Shown here: positions 25,601-38,452 of the stretch, piece by piece
Layout of the letters: every line of letters starts with the position of its first letter
Position numbering within the stretch: position 1 is the first letter of the stretch
Assembly: GCA_026874595.1 (NCBI GenBank)
Contig: CM049318.1
Location: 10,767,241-10,831,240 of the forward strand
DNA from: Sipunculus nudus
Lineage: Eukaryota; Annelida; Sipuncula; Golfingiida; Sipunculidae
Direction of reading: 5' to 3'
DNA: 64,000 nucleotides
Notes under the pieces: generated by a model
The model's database searches: none
Seen by the model: only the letters and a program-made list of their open reading frames with translations
Told to the model about the DNA's origin: nothing
Program-made: the position numbers and the translations under genes

Positions 25601-28600
25601 TATTGGGATTATGGCCCTTTTACCACAATATGAGTGCAACCTGATGCAAAACCACTGCGATACATTTATACGATATTACTTGTATCTCCACTCAAGTTGG
25701 CTTACCAGCCCAGTTATCCGATTACCTACTGAGTCGGGTTGTCACAGCTATGTTTCAGGGGACCAGCTGTCTCCAGTAATTAAAATTGAAATAAGTTTGT
25801 GACTCCATAGCCCAGTGCAATTAGTCATGCCCAGTCAGATAGAGGTGTGATGACCCCACAGATACTTCACTATAAGCAATAAGCCTTTACATCTTTAATA
25901 GATTTCATAGAATCGTTCCTAATCTTTCATTTAAATTATAACACTTTATATGCCACAATAATAATTATTATGGTAATTATAAATTGAATGGAATCTTGTT
26001 TGTGTTTTGCAGGTCAAGGAGTTGTGATTGTGAACTCTGTATTCTCAGACCATGTCTATGCAGATACCCTGAGGCAGCTTGGATACATAAAACCAATGGG
26101 TGAGTAGGAGGCATCGAACAGTAACAGAGTGACATGTTATTGAAGAAATACCATATATGATCTGTATCATTATTTCATCATAAGGGCCAGAGGAAGCTAT
26201 TCTAAGTTTTTAAACCTATCTATAAATGTGGGCTATGTTTCTTCCTATATACACACTGATCATCAATTTTTAGATGGCCCCAGATTCCTAGCCTGATTTA
26301 ATAATTGTAATTGTGATTGCAGTCCATTTCAGCTTTTAATGTCGAATTTAAACCATTCTAGATAAGGAATAGTATTAAGTGGTGTTAACTGAAGAAATAT
26401 TCCAATACTTTAGAAATAAAAAGTTATATTTATTCCTTCATTTATTCTTGGTTTAACTTATCTCTCCTATTTGTAGCCCACAAGAGTTACCGCCATGTTC
26501 GGGAGAACACAATCTGTAATCTTCTGAAGCCACACCTGTGTATATACCTGGAGGCCCCGACAGCTACGATCAGGAAGAACATCAACAAAGAGAACAATGT
26601 AAGGCTGTCTTTCTGCTAATGCAGGTATTTGTATGTACTGAGACCTACAGTGGCAAGGGTAGCTCTTCACACATGCAGGACTCGCACGAGAATTCATTAC
26701 ATTAGTTTCAACCCTACTTCATTACAGATCATTGCTCCTGCATTGGGATCCTTTAAAATCTATGAATTTTTGGAGTAAAATTCCCACATTTGATTTTTTA
26801 TATAAAATATATTTTTCTAACTTGCAAAACAATAACTATTTGAAAATAACACAATTCAGAATTCTCAATTCTTAATATCACCTTTATTTATCCATGATTT
26901 GGCTCATATTTTTTTTTTAAATGCTTCATTACCACAACATGACCTCTTCTGGATTACTCAATGAATTACTATTTCAAGAGAGGTTTTGTATAATGAAGTG
27001 GAAAGAGCTTTACAGTTAAAGAAATACAGTTCAAACAATAATTATTGCAATACACTTGGCAGGGATGGGATGGGGGCTAGGTGACATGAGAATAACTGTA
27101 AACGTGTGACAGCAGGTGGTGCCTGACAAGTAACCCTTTTTTTAACCCAAGAAGCTCTCTATACAGTAGCCTTGTCTGCAGCCCCTGTATATTATCTACG
27201 CATTGTGTCAAAAGTCAAAAAAGGTTTATTCATGCATATAGCATGCAAAGGCAAAATATTGACACTTCAAATAATAAGTGGTGTTTTACATTTTAATTTA
27301 AAATTGTAATAAATTTTATTTAATAATATCCATCTTTAATCTCATCTTTCATAAATAGAAAAAGATTCTCCCCATTAGTTACCTGGTCCTTTTTAGATTG
27401 TTGAGATGTTGTCTGGATAGAGCTGAAGTGCCAGTGAAAATCTGTTTCATATACTAAAATATCCTGTCTAGGTTTGTGTCTGTTGAAAATGGAACCCTCT
27501 CTTGAAACATTCCCAAGTATGAATGCAACCACAGCTTATATGTGGGGAACTTGTAACTCCAAAGAAAATTACTTCGTAAATTTGCCATGACTCAGTTAGA
27601 AACCTCTGTTAATGTGTATGAATGAACTGTGTACAGATGAAATGTGAATTCAGGCAGTACTTATCATCATTTTCTTTTTATCTCTGCAGCCTGTTGAGGT
27701 GAACAGCAAGGTCTTGACCGAGAAGTATCTGCAAACACTGGACAAGAACTTCAGAGATCGCCACTTAAACCAAATTAAGTAAGTTATCTAAATGGAACAT
27801 TGAGTCAATAGTAACAAAAGGAGCAAAGTTTCAGACAAGAGATTTAGCCCAAACCAGTAACTAACCTGAAGGTGAGATAATTAGTAATTTATATTGTTAC
27901 AAATTAGTCAGATAGATTTTAGTTTTTTCTATTGTTCCCTGCTGTTGCCAAAGGCTCTAGCAGTGGGGGACAGAGAAATGGTGTCTGTCCGTCACACATT
28001 GTTAATGCAATAACTCCAAAAGAATTTCAGGTACAGTCACCTAACTTGCAGCATTGATGCACCATATCAAGGGCCAGGTCATGTTAAAATATGGATGACC
28101 CTGATGCATTTTTCAAGGATAGTGCTTAAATGATGTTAACGCAATAACTCTAAAGGAATTTGAGGTACAGTCACCTAACTTGCAGCATTGATGCACCATA
28201 TCAAGGGCCAGGTCATGTTAAAATATGGATGACCCTGATGCATTTTTCAAGGATAGTGCTAAAATGATGTTAACACAATAACTCTAAAGGAATTTGAGGT
28301 ACCATCACCAAACTTGCGGCATTGAAGTACATCATGAAGGGCTAGGTCAAGCTGAACATGGATGACCTTGATGCAATTTTAAAGGTGACAGATGATCTTC
28401 GTGAGTGACATTGAACAATCTCAGATTTCATTCATGTATTCACAACATTTTCTAAATATTCTCACATCAGGTGGGGGACATACTAGATCTGTTTGAGAGA
28501 TCAATTTTTCCCTTGTTATTATGAGCCCAAAGTGTTGAATAATCTTATTGAGTTAATTGTAATATTCTTATGTTTATATGTTGTGGAAGTTAAGTAAAGC

Positions 28601-31600
28601 CTTGGAAAATGTATTTGACAAGACAAAAAATATTGACATTAACTGTAATTTAATGTTGTAGTAATTATTATATCCATACCATTGCTCATACTTTTAACTA
28701 ATGTAAGGGAATATTTCTCTATGCTGTGTGTATTAACAGCTTGTAACTAGACTTTTCTCAGCATCTACATATCCCCAGACAGTTAATTACCCTCCCCCCC
28801 CCCCCCTTTCAAAAATAGATCCCCACCTTAAGAAGATCATACCTGTATCATCAGGTGTGACCCTTTAAACCAAGGTCAAGTTCACCATATTGTATATATT
28901 GTCTATTGTAACTTGGCCTGGCAATTTGATCTAACCCATGTGATGCGGTTCTGCTATTAAATCTGTTAACCTTAGGGGAGAGCTTAATGACCTCTGTGGC
29001 TGACACACATCACACAGTTTTCAGCTGAAACTATGTGTCACTTCTGTTTGTTATTTATATATTTTTGTGACATCTCCATATGAAACATGACCTTGTCACA
29101 GGCCTGGACAAGGGTAAACCAGCCTATACCCTGAGTCACTGATGTCCACTACAGGAATGGGGACCATCACAAAATTCATTCACTTTAATGCATGGAAACT
29201 TCCAATAATAGGGCTAACCAAGTAAAAAAACTTAGTATCATACAGTAATTATAATAAGTACTTTAGATGGTCCCCAAATAAAGTAGACCCTGTAGGTCTG
29301 CAGGCACACAGGTCTGAACAGCAGATCATGAAATATCAAGTTACATACAAGTTGGGTCATTCCTGATATGTGGTACTTGAAATAATAGCTCAGAAATGAT
29401 ATGTAGATCTGTGTATTTTCTCCTAAATTTTGCTTGCAAAATATCAAGGATAACCAGGATAAGTAAAGCCCTAGCCCAATCACACCAGAAGACAATAACC
29501 TCAAAGAGTTTGAAAGGAAATATTTCAATTGAAGATTATAACCAGTCACGCAAGAGGAACTGTGCTAGATGGGCATGCATGTTAGTACATGTAGTTTTAG
29601 CCAGCTTGGTCACCTTGCAGTCCAAATTTGCAGAGACAACATATATAATAAGGAAAGAAAAAAATCATATTTGTTCATAGTGGACATATTAATTGTTGTT
29701 ACATCACAGTAGAGATGGTCCCACAGGGTACAAATTGCATGTCTTTATAGGTAAGTTTTTAGATTTCACTCAGTTTAATTAATTATTTATATTTAAGAAC
29801 CAAAGTAATTTACTTTTACAGGCTTGTAGGTTAAAATAGTCATGTAATGTCAGATTTTTCACAGAACTATGTTTTGTTCACCCATAAAAAGTGCTGTGTG
29901 ATCTGAGGCAGGGTGACTACTTTCAGGCTTATAACATAACATATGGACTACTTGCACTTCATCCGTGTGCCAAGATAGAATGAATGGACTATAGTCATAA
30001 AAGAAAGTATCATATCTGCAGGTTTGGCCTTGAAGGTGAAGGTCAAGGTCACAGGTTTTCAAACGGTTTCATCTACTTATCATCATTTCATTTTGATTAT
30101 CTTATATATACATCTTTCGACTTAGTTACTATTTTTTAGCTCAGCTGACTATAAGTCATCTGAGCTATAGTCGTGGTCCATTGTCGGTCGTCCGTCCGTC
30201 CATCCGTCCGTCCGGATGTCCGTCCGTAAGACTGGCACATTTCGACACCGTTGGACCTACAAATCTGAAATTCGGCATACAGTTAGATGTCCCCAAAATC
30301 TACTACCATGCCGAAAATTGGGTCAATAGGACTTCGTTCCTTCGAGATATTTAGGAAAAACCTCAATTTTTTATTAGAAATCTTATTTTCACACTTCAGG
30401 ACTGCCTAATATCAAAACCACTCATCTGGTTTCCTTCATATTTACCATAAATATTCTTCTATATAGTTCCTATGTACATGCCAGATATTAAGTCAGTATT
30501 ATATAATTTAAAAAAGTAATGGGCCCAAACATAATGGACTTTGTAAAAAAATTAGGAAGATATTTGGTCACTTCAGACCAAAAGTGTTAAAGGTAGGGAC
30601 TTTTTTTCCAGTAATACAACTTAAATTAATTAAAATTAAATTGTAAACCAAAAATTAGATCAAAATCTGTTAAATTTTTTTTAATATTGGCAAAAATATA
30701 AAATTGGTACCTTAAATTTTGCCCAACTTTGGCCGAGGCACGTTTTTTTTCCTGTAAGTACTGTGGATTTAATTTTCACAGCATGTATTCATAAGGATTT
30801 AATCTGTTAAAATCTGAAATTTGAAAATAAAAGCTGCAAAATTAGGCTAGTTATTGAATTTTTTTGGAGGCTCTTGTTGTATTCCCTTACTTTGCCAAGC
30901 AGTCCACTTTGATGACAGTAGGTCATTCAGTGCACATCTCTATGCTCCCCAGGCTGTTGGCATAATTTTAGATGTCCCCAAAATCTCCTACCATACCGAA
31001 AATTGGGTCATTAGGACTTCGTTCCTTCGAGATATAAAGGAAAAAAAACTCTGTTTTCCATAAAAAAAAGTCATTGTTACACTTCAAGGCTGCCTTATAT
31101 CAAAACCACTGATCTGTTTTTGATTGTATTTAGTATTCACATTCTTTCATACATTTTCTATGAACATACCAAAAATTAGGTCAGTTTTGGTTATTATTTT
31201 GAAGTTATGGGCCAAAACATAATGCAATATTTTAATAAATCAGGAAATATATTTACTCACCTAACATGAGAATTGCTGAACCTAGAGACTTTTTTTCAGG
31301 AATATAACTTTATTTAATCAAGATTCAATTGTTTACCCAAAATTAGATCTGAATTTTGCAAATTTTTCAAGTTATTAGAATAAATAAAAAATCAATACCT
31401 TAAATTTTGTCCAACTTTGGCACTGTTGATTTAATTTTCACAGCATAAATACATAAGGATGTAATCTTTTTAAATCTGAAATTTCAAAGGAATTGATTGA
31501 AAAGAATAGCTTTTATTCATGTTTTCATACACCATGTCAAGTGTTGTTTACATCTAGCCCACCTAGTAGTACAGCCTTCACTTGCATTATGTAACCCACC

Positions 31601-34600
31601 CCAGGCAGCTTGCCTTAGGTCAGCCTGGCCACTACCAGCAGGCTTCCCCTCTGCCCTGCACTCCCCTCCCCAGATGGTGCATAAACTAGATGAATGTTAT
31701 TATTTTCTGTATTTGATTCATTCTTATTCTAGGCTATGCTACACTTTAGATTTTGTATTGTACCACCAAGGTTACAATGATTAAAGTGTACATTTAATTG
31801 TGTCCACAAAGTGGTGTATTGCTATGAAAGTGTGGATGTTCATCAGATAAGTAATTCCTTACTTCAGAAGAGTAAAAACTTCACCAGGTGTGAAATTGAC
31901 TATTTATTCCAGTAATAAATTAAAACTGGGATAGTAATTAGCACAATGATATTGTTTGTCCCTCATTCAACCAACAGTGTGTATACTTTATTTGAAAAGA
32001 TGTTTTATTTTATCAAATTTACTTTTATTTTATTTTCGTGAATAAAATTAAGCATGTACTGAAAACTCCAATGTGCAAAACTTTTTAATAGTGATTCAAG
32101 GAATATTCTTGTAGATGCCATGTTGTGGCATTATTTTCTTTTAAATTCAGTTTAAACATTTATGATTTAAAAATAATAAAATATATGTGTATGCATAATA
32201 TGACCCAATATGAGCTACACTCTGGATATATGATGATTGCAACTTTTGCAACAATTCTAATATTTTAACTTATAGTTTCAGTTTTTTACTCTGTATATAT
32301 AATGATTGCAACTTTTGCAACAATTCTAATATTTTAACTTATACTTTCAGGTTTTTTTATTAAAAATTTATAAAACCTGTAAATAAAAAAATGATTCAGA
32401 TAAAAACTTCTTAATGGAAAAAGTGGATATGCTTAAAAAAAAATAGGATTATATATCAACTTAAATACATTATTCCCTTGAAAGTGAAATAAAGGTATTA
32501 GTCCATTCTGTCCACTTGCCTGTCCATCTGTAAATTTTCATATGTATCACAGTATCTCAAAATTTTACTGTTTTTCTTCATGACAGACTTGTCAGAGTAT
32601 TAGTTTGCAATCATATATTTAGAACTTTACTATAACCAAGTAGGAGGGCCCCTTTCCTCTTAGCTTTTCATATTCTTATGTAAATGAAAAACATTACAAT
32701 AGAATATTTCTACATCCACCTTCGTGCTTCCCTCACTTTCCCTTCTCGGAACCCCATCCTAAAGTCAGCCTCAGTAAGCAAGAACAAGATGAATCAGAAT
32801 ATTTTGTATAACTATTCGTCCATTATGTCAATATTGTATAATATGTAGACATGTGGGCATCACAATAATGTACCTTGTCAGGACTAAAGAGATATTGTGT
32901 CATACAGTCACAAATTCATAAATCACTTCATCAGCATAGTTAATCATAACATCATATCTGTCAAATTGAAAGCTTGCAGACTACCATACACTTTAGATCC
33001 TTCAACAAATACCCTTATCATCATTCTACTACTGCTTATTACTGCTGTCATTGCATTCATATTTGCTCAAATATATCAGTTTTCAACCCCCCCTAAATAA
33101 ATAAAAAATAAACCACTATATTTGACTCTATTAAGCCATCAGTCAGGTAATTTCATTCATCCTTTACTCACATATTACATTACATACCTTTATAATAGCC
33201 CAACATGTCCATGATATTCATACGCTTTATCGACTCGATATAGTATCACAGTGGAGAAACATTTATAGTCCAATCACGATCAGCTGAGTGCCGTGACCCA
33301 TGGGTCCCTTGTTTCATCAAATATGGGAATATCAAAGGTCATTGCCACTCTCATAAGAAAGAGCATGATTCCAGTTTGGATATACCTCATTCCATAACCT
33401 ATATCTATGTATATGCATAATATGAAAAAATCTGTCCAAAAGTTTGACTTACAATGCTCACAGTACTGTCAGTGACGGGGGTATTAAAAGGCGCGAAAGC
33501 AAGTTAAGGACAATAGGTGTCCCCATCTTTCTCCTAGAACAGATAAAAGCTATCCAAGAACAATGCATCCCTTATGGGAATTTTTAAGGTTTTGTGTGAT
33601 TTTCACCAAATATAGAAATATTCATAATCAAGGTCAAGCCCACTCTCATAGGGAAGGTCATGACCACATTTTAATATCATCCATATCTATGCACATGTCA
33701 AGTTTGGTAAAGATCCAAGAAATATTTTTTTTTATTATGGTGTGAACAAGTCATCTGCGGCTGGGGGAGACCAACATAAAACCATAACATCCAATGACTT
33801 GTCTGGAAAGTCTGGGGATACAATGATATAAACAATTAAAATGTGTTTTGATACCATGAGCCTTTTGTTGAAGGCTCTGACACAGTGATCCTTTTGTTGA
33901 AGGGTTTGTAACACTAATCTAAGTGAGACCTCTGTATGTTGATTGTGACATTTATCTGGTCATTAATATTTTTTATCACAGACAAACCTCAGAGGTGATG
34001 GTGATTGACTGGTCTGAGCCTGCAGACGAAATGGACATGGATGTGGTAAGCTTAGGCTGAAATCATGTATTAATTTATAGATTAATTGCAGGGATAGTAC
34101 AACCATAAATATCATGTAAAAGTCATAAGATATATATGTTTTAACTTAAATACTGAAATCATGAAATTTGATTTTCTTAACTAATCAAGCCAGGGTTTTC
34201 ATTTCATGGTAAGATAAGCAAATTGCACATATAAAAAATAGGGCATTATATGATATAGAGACAGAAACTTATCTGAAAGATCGACTTTCTGATGGGACCA
34301 CCTGCCTATGACCACTTGAATAAACCCTAAGCATTCACAATGATGATAATTGACTAGTCTAATAAGACCACCTGTGAAATGAGACCACTTTTTAGCTCAG
34401 CTGACTATAAGTCCAGACATGGTGCGAATACTTTGCAATTGTATTTAAATACGAATTTGAATATGTACTCCATTATAAAATTTCTTGCATAAAGAATGGG
34501 AATTCAGGTAAAAATGAAAGTATATGAATACGAGTGCAAATACTTTCGAAATGTATTCATGAATGCATTCATGAATAAATTCTTTAATATTATTTTAATA

Positions 34601-37600
34601 ATCATTTCAGTTATATTTCATTTTAAAAAATCATACGATTCTCTTATTATTTTTTTTTAAATTATATTTGGGACAATATTTGTAATTTTTTTAATAAATA
34701 GTTAAACTAATATTATATGTTCTGCTTATAAGTTTATGGCCAAGTCAAAATCTGTGTGTCAAAAGTACTCCATTTGTTAATAAAGTAAATGAAATAAATC
34801 CTCTTCCCTGTCTCCAAAGGTACTATCAAAATCATACTTAAGCTAAACAACAACAACTCATAATACAGCTTATATTTATTACCACACAAAACCAGCATGT
34901 GCCTCATTTCTAAATCATATTTTTTTATCATATATAACAGCTGAGCGTCGTGACCCATAGGTCCCTTGTTTTTATTTCAAAAGTTGGTCTTATTACACCT
35001 GCAGTAATTTAAAATACACATTAACCTGGTGTAAAGGGGCCCGATTACCTATCTGACCATTATGAATTAAAGGTAATCCCTTGGAGCTTTTATAAAAAAA
35101 AGTCCAGAAAACAGATATCACCAAACACAGGCTGATTGTTTTGTTTATATCAACATGTTTATAATATGTGGGGGCCCGTCAAAAAAAAATAAAGTCAACA
35201 TGTGCATCCGGGAGCAAGTCAGATAAGCCAGATCTATGCAAATGGTGTTTTACAACAAGTGACCCATCTACTTCCTTAGGTTACACGTTTTTGGCGTTTT
35301 TCAACACTGCTGTGTTTACAAACGTGTTGTTGATTAACAAGTTCATACATCCTTCACAAAGGCCTTATAAGAACTTTTCACAACAATAATTGCCCTTAGA
35401 TCATAAATATATACAGAGGAAGCCAGAAATTGCATAAATTCTTTTTTAAAAAGTAGATGAATGGGCACCTTTAAAAAGGCTTCGTTTAAATATTAACTGT
35501 TGTTTATGATTATAGATGACTCTACCAATCCATTAATGCATGGACATTGTAGGTAGAAAAAATATTTTTTTAAATTATCAAGTGAAAACATTAATACTAC
35601 AGTTATGCTAAACTACAGCAGTGGGTCATATCCATCACACTTCCAACCAGGCTTGCTAACCATTTTTCTCCGTTGAGATTTTTCATATCATACTCTTTAC
35701 AATAAAAATAGATTGTGCACAGTTATTTTCTTGTAACAAAATTTAAGATATTTTGTTTATTCAATCATAGATTGCTGAGGAACTTCAGTGGGTTCGCCTG
35801 GACAGTGAAGATGCTGATGACCCGAAATTCCAAGACTGGCACAGCAAGAGTATGGATGAGTGGGACTACAATCGCAAATTGTAAGTTCTGTCTAAAAAAA
35901 TATCATCCTTGCTTTCATATAGTGAACCTAAGACTGGTTGGTGGTGCCACCTATCAGCAGCTTGATAAACGATATATCTGGTTTGTGTAGGTACATGGGC
36001 AAAGTTTAACTTTAGGGAACCTGCCTTTAGATATTTTGCTAGAAGCCTGCTCACTACTAGAACTTAATTGCAGTTTTTATGATTTTAGCTAGTGACATAT
36101 GATGCTACTGTTTTTCCATTTTAGTATGTTAAGATACCTTTGCTGCACAATATGTTTGGTGAATGAAGGGCTGAGGCAATATTTTTTTCAGCTAGATTTC
36201 AGAAGATACAAACTGGTGCACCCTTTAGTAAACAGCTATAGCAAATTATCCCCTCGCTCAGCTACACTAACAATAGGCGGTTGGTGCTAGTCTAATGATG
36301 GTGATAAGCAAATAAGAAAGGCAAGCAGCCTGGACTAAAGGGGAGGTATTTGTAATGTCATGAAATCTTGAGTGCAGGGGCAAATAGCTAGTGGTATAGC
36401 TTGTAGGGGTTGTCTTTGAATGATATCTGTAGGGGCAAATAGCTAGTGGTATAGCTTTTAGGGGTTGTCTTTGAATGTTACCTGCTGGGGCAGATAGCCA
36501 GTGGTATAGCTTGTAGGGGTTGTCTTTGAATGTTATCTGGAGGGGCAAATAGCTAGTGGTATAGCTTGTAGGGGTCGTCTTTGACTGTTGTCTGCTTATC
36601 GGGGTTGTCTTTGACTGTTATCTGCTTGTAGGGGTTGTCTTGACTGTTAATTGCTGGTAGGGGTTGTCTTGACTGTTATTTGCTAGTAGGGGGTTTCTTG
36701 ACTTTTATTTGCTGGTAGGGGTTGTCTTGACTATTATATCCTGGTAGGAGTTGTCTTGAGTGTTATCTGCTAGTAGGAATTGTCTTGACTTTTATCTGCT
36801 GATAGGGGTTGTCTTTAACTGTTTTCTGCTGGTAGGGGTTGTCTTGACTGTTATCTGCATAATGTGTGCTCAGGTTTTCCTGTGTATTAGATATATTATG
36901 AGAATATTTTAAATCCTCCTGATTGCCTATTCCTATCAGCTTTTAAGTATTTAAGAATTAAAAAGTCAGTGGTTTGATATTTTTTGTAACATGATACAGT
37001 GAATGCTTGACAAATGATCTCATAAACATGTGATCTTTGTTTAATCAGGTAGTCTCCTGTCTTTGTACATATTGGAATATATTTTTTCAACCAGAATATT
37101 TAATCATTACAATATAAAAGTAATACTGCATTGACCATTATCATAACAGTGTAACAGTGTTCAGATTAGGTTCAATATATTTGTATTAAAGACTCTTGTA
37201 TTTGCAGCACTGCATCTCCAGAATTGATCAACCAGCTATTCAGGGCATGTGACCAGCCAATCTACAGCCCAGAGATCCAGTTCACAGGGGAAGCCCACCA
37301 GATATACAAGCTGTATATTGAAGATGTGAGTCAAGCTATTTTTAGGCTGTAATTGTTACAAATACACACCTGTTTTATCAAAGGACCTCTGGAAGAATCA
37401 TTTGGGGACGTCCAAATAAATCTGGTATATCACCCATTTGTTATTTTTCTTCCATGATGGATTGAATTGATTGCTTATTTTGCATAACCAATCTTGAAAG
37501 GATTATGTGTGCACTTTCAAAGAACTCGCAAAACCAGGAACATCATGAAAAGTGAACTTTATACAACATATTTGTCTACAAATTGTAGATGACCTTGACA

Positions 37601-38114
37601 GCAGATTCCATTGTAATATAGATGGTACATCAAATGATCAATTAATAATCTATAATCAGTCAATTTTTATTCTTCAATCATCAGATATGATTTTACAACC
37701 AGTTCCAGGTATGTCTAGTGCTTACATTTCCCACACTGATACTTTATATCCCAGCCGACTTTCAGTCCAGCTGTCCCACTGCAGTGGGTCTTTTGTCACC
37801 TTTCAGTCTATGTGTGAAAATGGTGCTAATTGTAACTATATTTGACAACCAGACATTCAGCCTAGTGAAATAGTTACATTTCACCCATTTTGAGTTAAAT
37901 CTAAAGAGCTTGAATAAACCTTTCCATGAGGGTAGCTTAATGGTTGAAGGATGGGTCTTCATAGTGTTTACTGTGCAAACCAATTTTTCTTGGGGGAGTG
38001 AGGATTATATGAATAAATGTTATTTTACATTGTATTTTGCAGCATCCTGCTGTCAGGGGAGACCCCTCCACAGCGCAAGAACTCGGCCACAACCCCTACT
38101 TGAAGCTATGGTGA
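19697..38114 (+). CDS. NDUFA10: NADH dehydrogenase [ubiquinone] 1 alpha subcomplex subunit 10, mitochondrial (8 coding exons)
   Basis: Accessory subunit of respiratory complex I in the mitochondrial inner membrane, of the deoxynucleoside-kinase fold. Coding exons: 19697-20246, 26013-26099, 26477-26598, 27690-27778, 33982-34045, 35771-35880, 37208-37325, 38043-38114. All junctions are GT-AG and phases join without a stop to give 403 aa; human is about 355. The N-terminus is Arg/Lys/Ser/Thr-rich and nearly free of acidic residues, as in mitochondrial presequences. A P-loop-like VDGPVGIGKDD lies near residues 87-97. Then come the LQHSYYYYKYLLYCRAIHHL helix (~160-180), VVIVNSVFSDHVYADTL (~186-202), PHLCIYLEAP (~230) and a C-terminus ending NPYLKLW. 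The residues where relatives have an E-R-S triad read V-N-S here. The ATG at 19697 is the first in frame after the promoter motifs. Introns are loaded with repeats. It converges on ANKZF1. Confidence 0.95.
20318..21440 (+). mobile_element. HINE/Helentron-like repeat (family S), in NDUFA10 intron 1
   Basis: The 5' end AGCTCGGCTGACTGAAGGTAATCTGAGCT can fold into a hairpin and follows a T run. It is followed by TGTCTGTCTGTCCG, a GTCY-type microsatellite. The 3' end reads CAGCTGAGCGTCATGACCC then ATGGATCTCTTGTTT. Interior units of ~290 bp (GATCATTGAGTGTTTCATCAG, then TGCAGACT...CACCTGT) repeat about three times. There is no coding frame. Confidence 0.75.
22377..22814 (+). pseudogene. Chimeric fragment of NDUFA10 (exon 1 piece joined to intron 2 piece) flanked by a 16-bp direct repeat
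   Basis: Positions 22396-22520 copy NDUFA10 exon 1 (compare 19843-19970) with several substitutions and indels. Directly after, 22521-22745 copies intron 2 (compare 26180-26405; both share TTTTTAAACCTATCTA, GTGGGCTATGTTTCTTCC and TTCCTAGCCTGATT). The block is bounded by perfect TGATGAGGGAATCCCT repeats (22377-22392, 22799-22814), which look like a target-site duplication. It cannot code because frameshifts and stops follow. It sits inside intron 1 of the parent gene, in the same orientation. Confidence 0.8.
23056..24702 (+). mobile_element. HINE/Helentron-like repeat (family S), in NDUFA10 intron 1
   Basis: 5' hairpin AGCTCAGCTGACT/AGTCATCTGAGCT, then CCGTCGTCCGTC microsatellite. The interior holds two copies of a block with GGCATAATGTTAGATGTCCC and CTCCTACCAAGCTGAAAACTG (about 23168 and 23650). 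The 3' end has the palindrome GTGACCCATGGGTCAC followed by TTGTTTTT. Related to 30138-33314. Confidence 0.8.
24780..25148 (+). repeat. Dispersed repeat family C, copy 2
   Basis: Same-orientation relative of 1250-1735, in NDUFA10 intron 1. Shared blocks include GTCAGTGCAGTATTGTGCC, CATAAATGGCTGC and CAATTGCAACACAAAAC-like strings. It runs almost directly into family B copy 2 at 25160. Confidence 0.6.
25160..25752 (-). repeat. Dispersed repeat family B, copy 2
   Basis: Inverse copy of 9641-10190. It carries about 30 extra bases in the middle (near 25515-25550). The left end is a palindromic CCCTCTGGCACTATGACC / GGTGCCAGAGTG structure. It lies near the 3' end of NDUFA10 intron 1, about 260 bp before exon 2. 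Confidence 0.65.
28001..28390 (+). repeat. Three tandem copies of a 134-bp unit in NDUFA10 intron 4
   Basis: Units start at 28001, 28135 and 28269 with GTTAA(T/C)(G/A)CAATAACTC. The first two are almost identical (TTGCAGCATTGATGCACCAT, GGGCCAGGTCATG) and the third has diverged. Confidence 0.85.
30138..33314 (+). mobile_element. Long HINE/Helentron-like repeat (family S), in NDUFA10 intron 4
   Basis: The 5' hairpin AGCTCAGCTGACT/AGTCATCTGAGCT follows a T run. Then comes a clear GTCC microsatellite (about 30185-30230). Internally duplicated blocks (CAAAATCT(A/C)CTACCAT(G/A)CCGAAAATT near 30294 and 30978) resemble 23056-24702. The segment 31500-32800 recurs inverted at 60560-61850. The 3' end is CAGCTGAGTGCCGTGACCC plus ATGGGTCCCTTGTTT. 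No Rep or helicase frame is present, so it is non-autonomous. Confidence 0.75.
32222..32350 (+). repeat. Two tandem copies of a ~65-bp unit
   Basis: ATGATTGCAACTTTTGCAACAATTCTAATATTTTAACTTATA occurs twice in a row within the family S element; the first copy starts near 32231 and the second near 32303. Confidence 0.8.
34394..34972 (+). mobile_element. Short HINE/Helentron-like repeat (family S), in NDUFA10 intron 5
   Basis: It keeps both family ends: AGCTCAGCTGACTATAAGTC at the left after a T run, and CAGCTGAGCGTCGTGACCC then ATAGGTCCCTTGTTTTT at the right. The hairpin is half missing and the interior is reduced to AT-rich sequence. A deletion derivative of the longer copies. Confidence 0.75.
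35033..35473. mobile_element. MITE family E, copy 1 (NDUFA10 intron 5)
   Basis: It matches 49179-49600 along its length (GGAGCTTTTATAAA, GTTTATAATATGT, AAGTCAGATAAGCCAGA, GGCCTTATAAGAACTTTTCACAAC). The ends AAAGGGGCCCGATTACC and GAATGGGCACCTTT are imperfect inverted repeats. Non-coding. Confidence 0.75.
36370..36860 (+). repeat. Minisatellite in NDUFA10 intron 6
   Basis: The first part has four units of about 60 bp: GGGGCA(A/G)ATAGC(T/C)AGTGGTATAGC followed by GTAGGGGTTGTCTTTGA. The second part has nine or more shorter ~30-bp units derived from the latter half: (C/T)TGCTGGTAGGGGTTGTCTTGACTGTTAT. The longer unit appears to have lost its first half and then kept amplifying. Confidence 0.85.
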
Positions 38115-38446
38115 TGTTAGGGTCTCTAGTGAAGTGACTCTGTACAGACTAGTTATCAATCAACTCAAACCCATCTGGACTCTTCTTTCATCATGGATAC
38201 CAGCTTACAATGAACACATGACAAGAAAGACAACACTTGTAGTGTATTAAAATAATTAAAATATTTAACAAACATTTTGATTTTTGTTTTTATTCCAGTA
38301 CATTTCTTTTACCAACCAAACAGATGATGCCAGGGAAGCACATACCCTGGCCCAACTAGATTACAAAATGCAATAATCTTGTATCCCCATCTAAATTCAG
38401 ATGATCTGAATGACTGAAGTCTCTCTTTACAACATCACTTTGTTGG

Positions 38447-38452
38447 AATAAA
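38447..38452 (+). terminator. Candidate poly(A) signal for NDUFA10
   Basis: AATAAA lies 333 bp after the NDUFA10 stop. A TTTATT (AATAAA on -) lies at 38827-38832, almost touching the ANKZF1 stop, and another at 38289-38294. The two 3' ends may therefore meet or overlap in the 720-bp gap. Motif match only. Confidence 0.4.

Noticed and set aside
36370-36860. CRISPR-like regular repeats
   Set aside because: Units are directly tandem without unique spacers and lie in an intron of an animal gene; this is a minisatellite.
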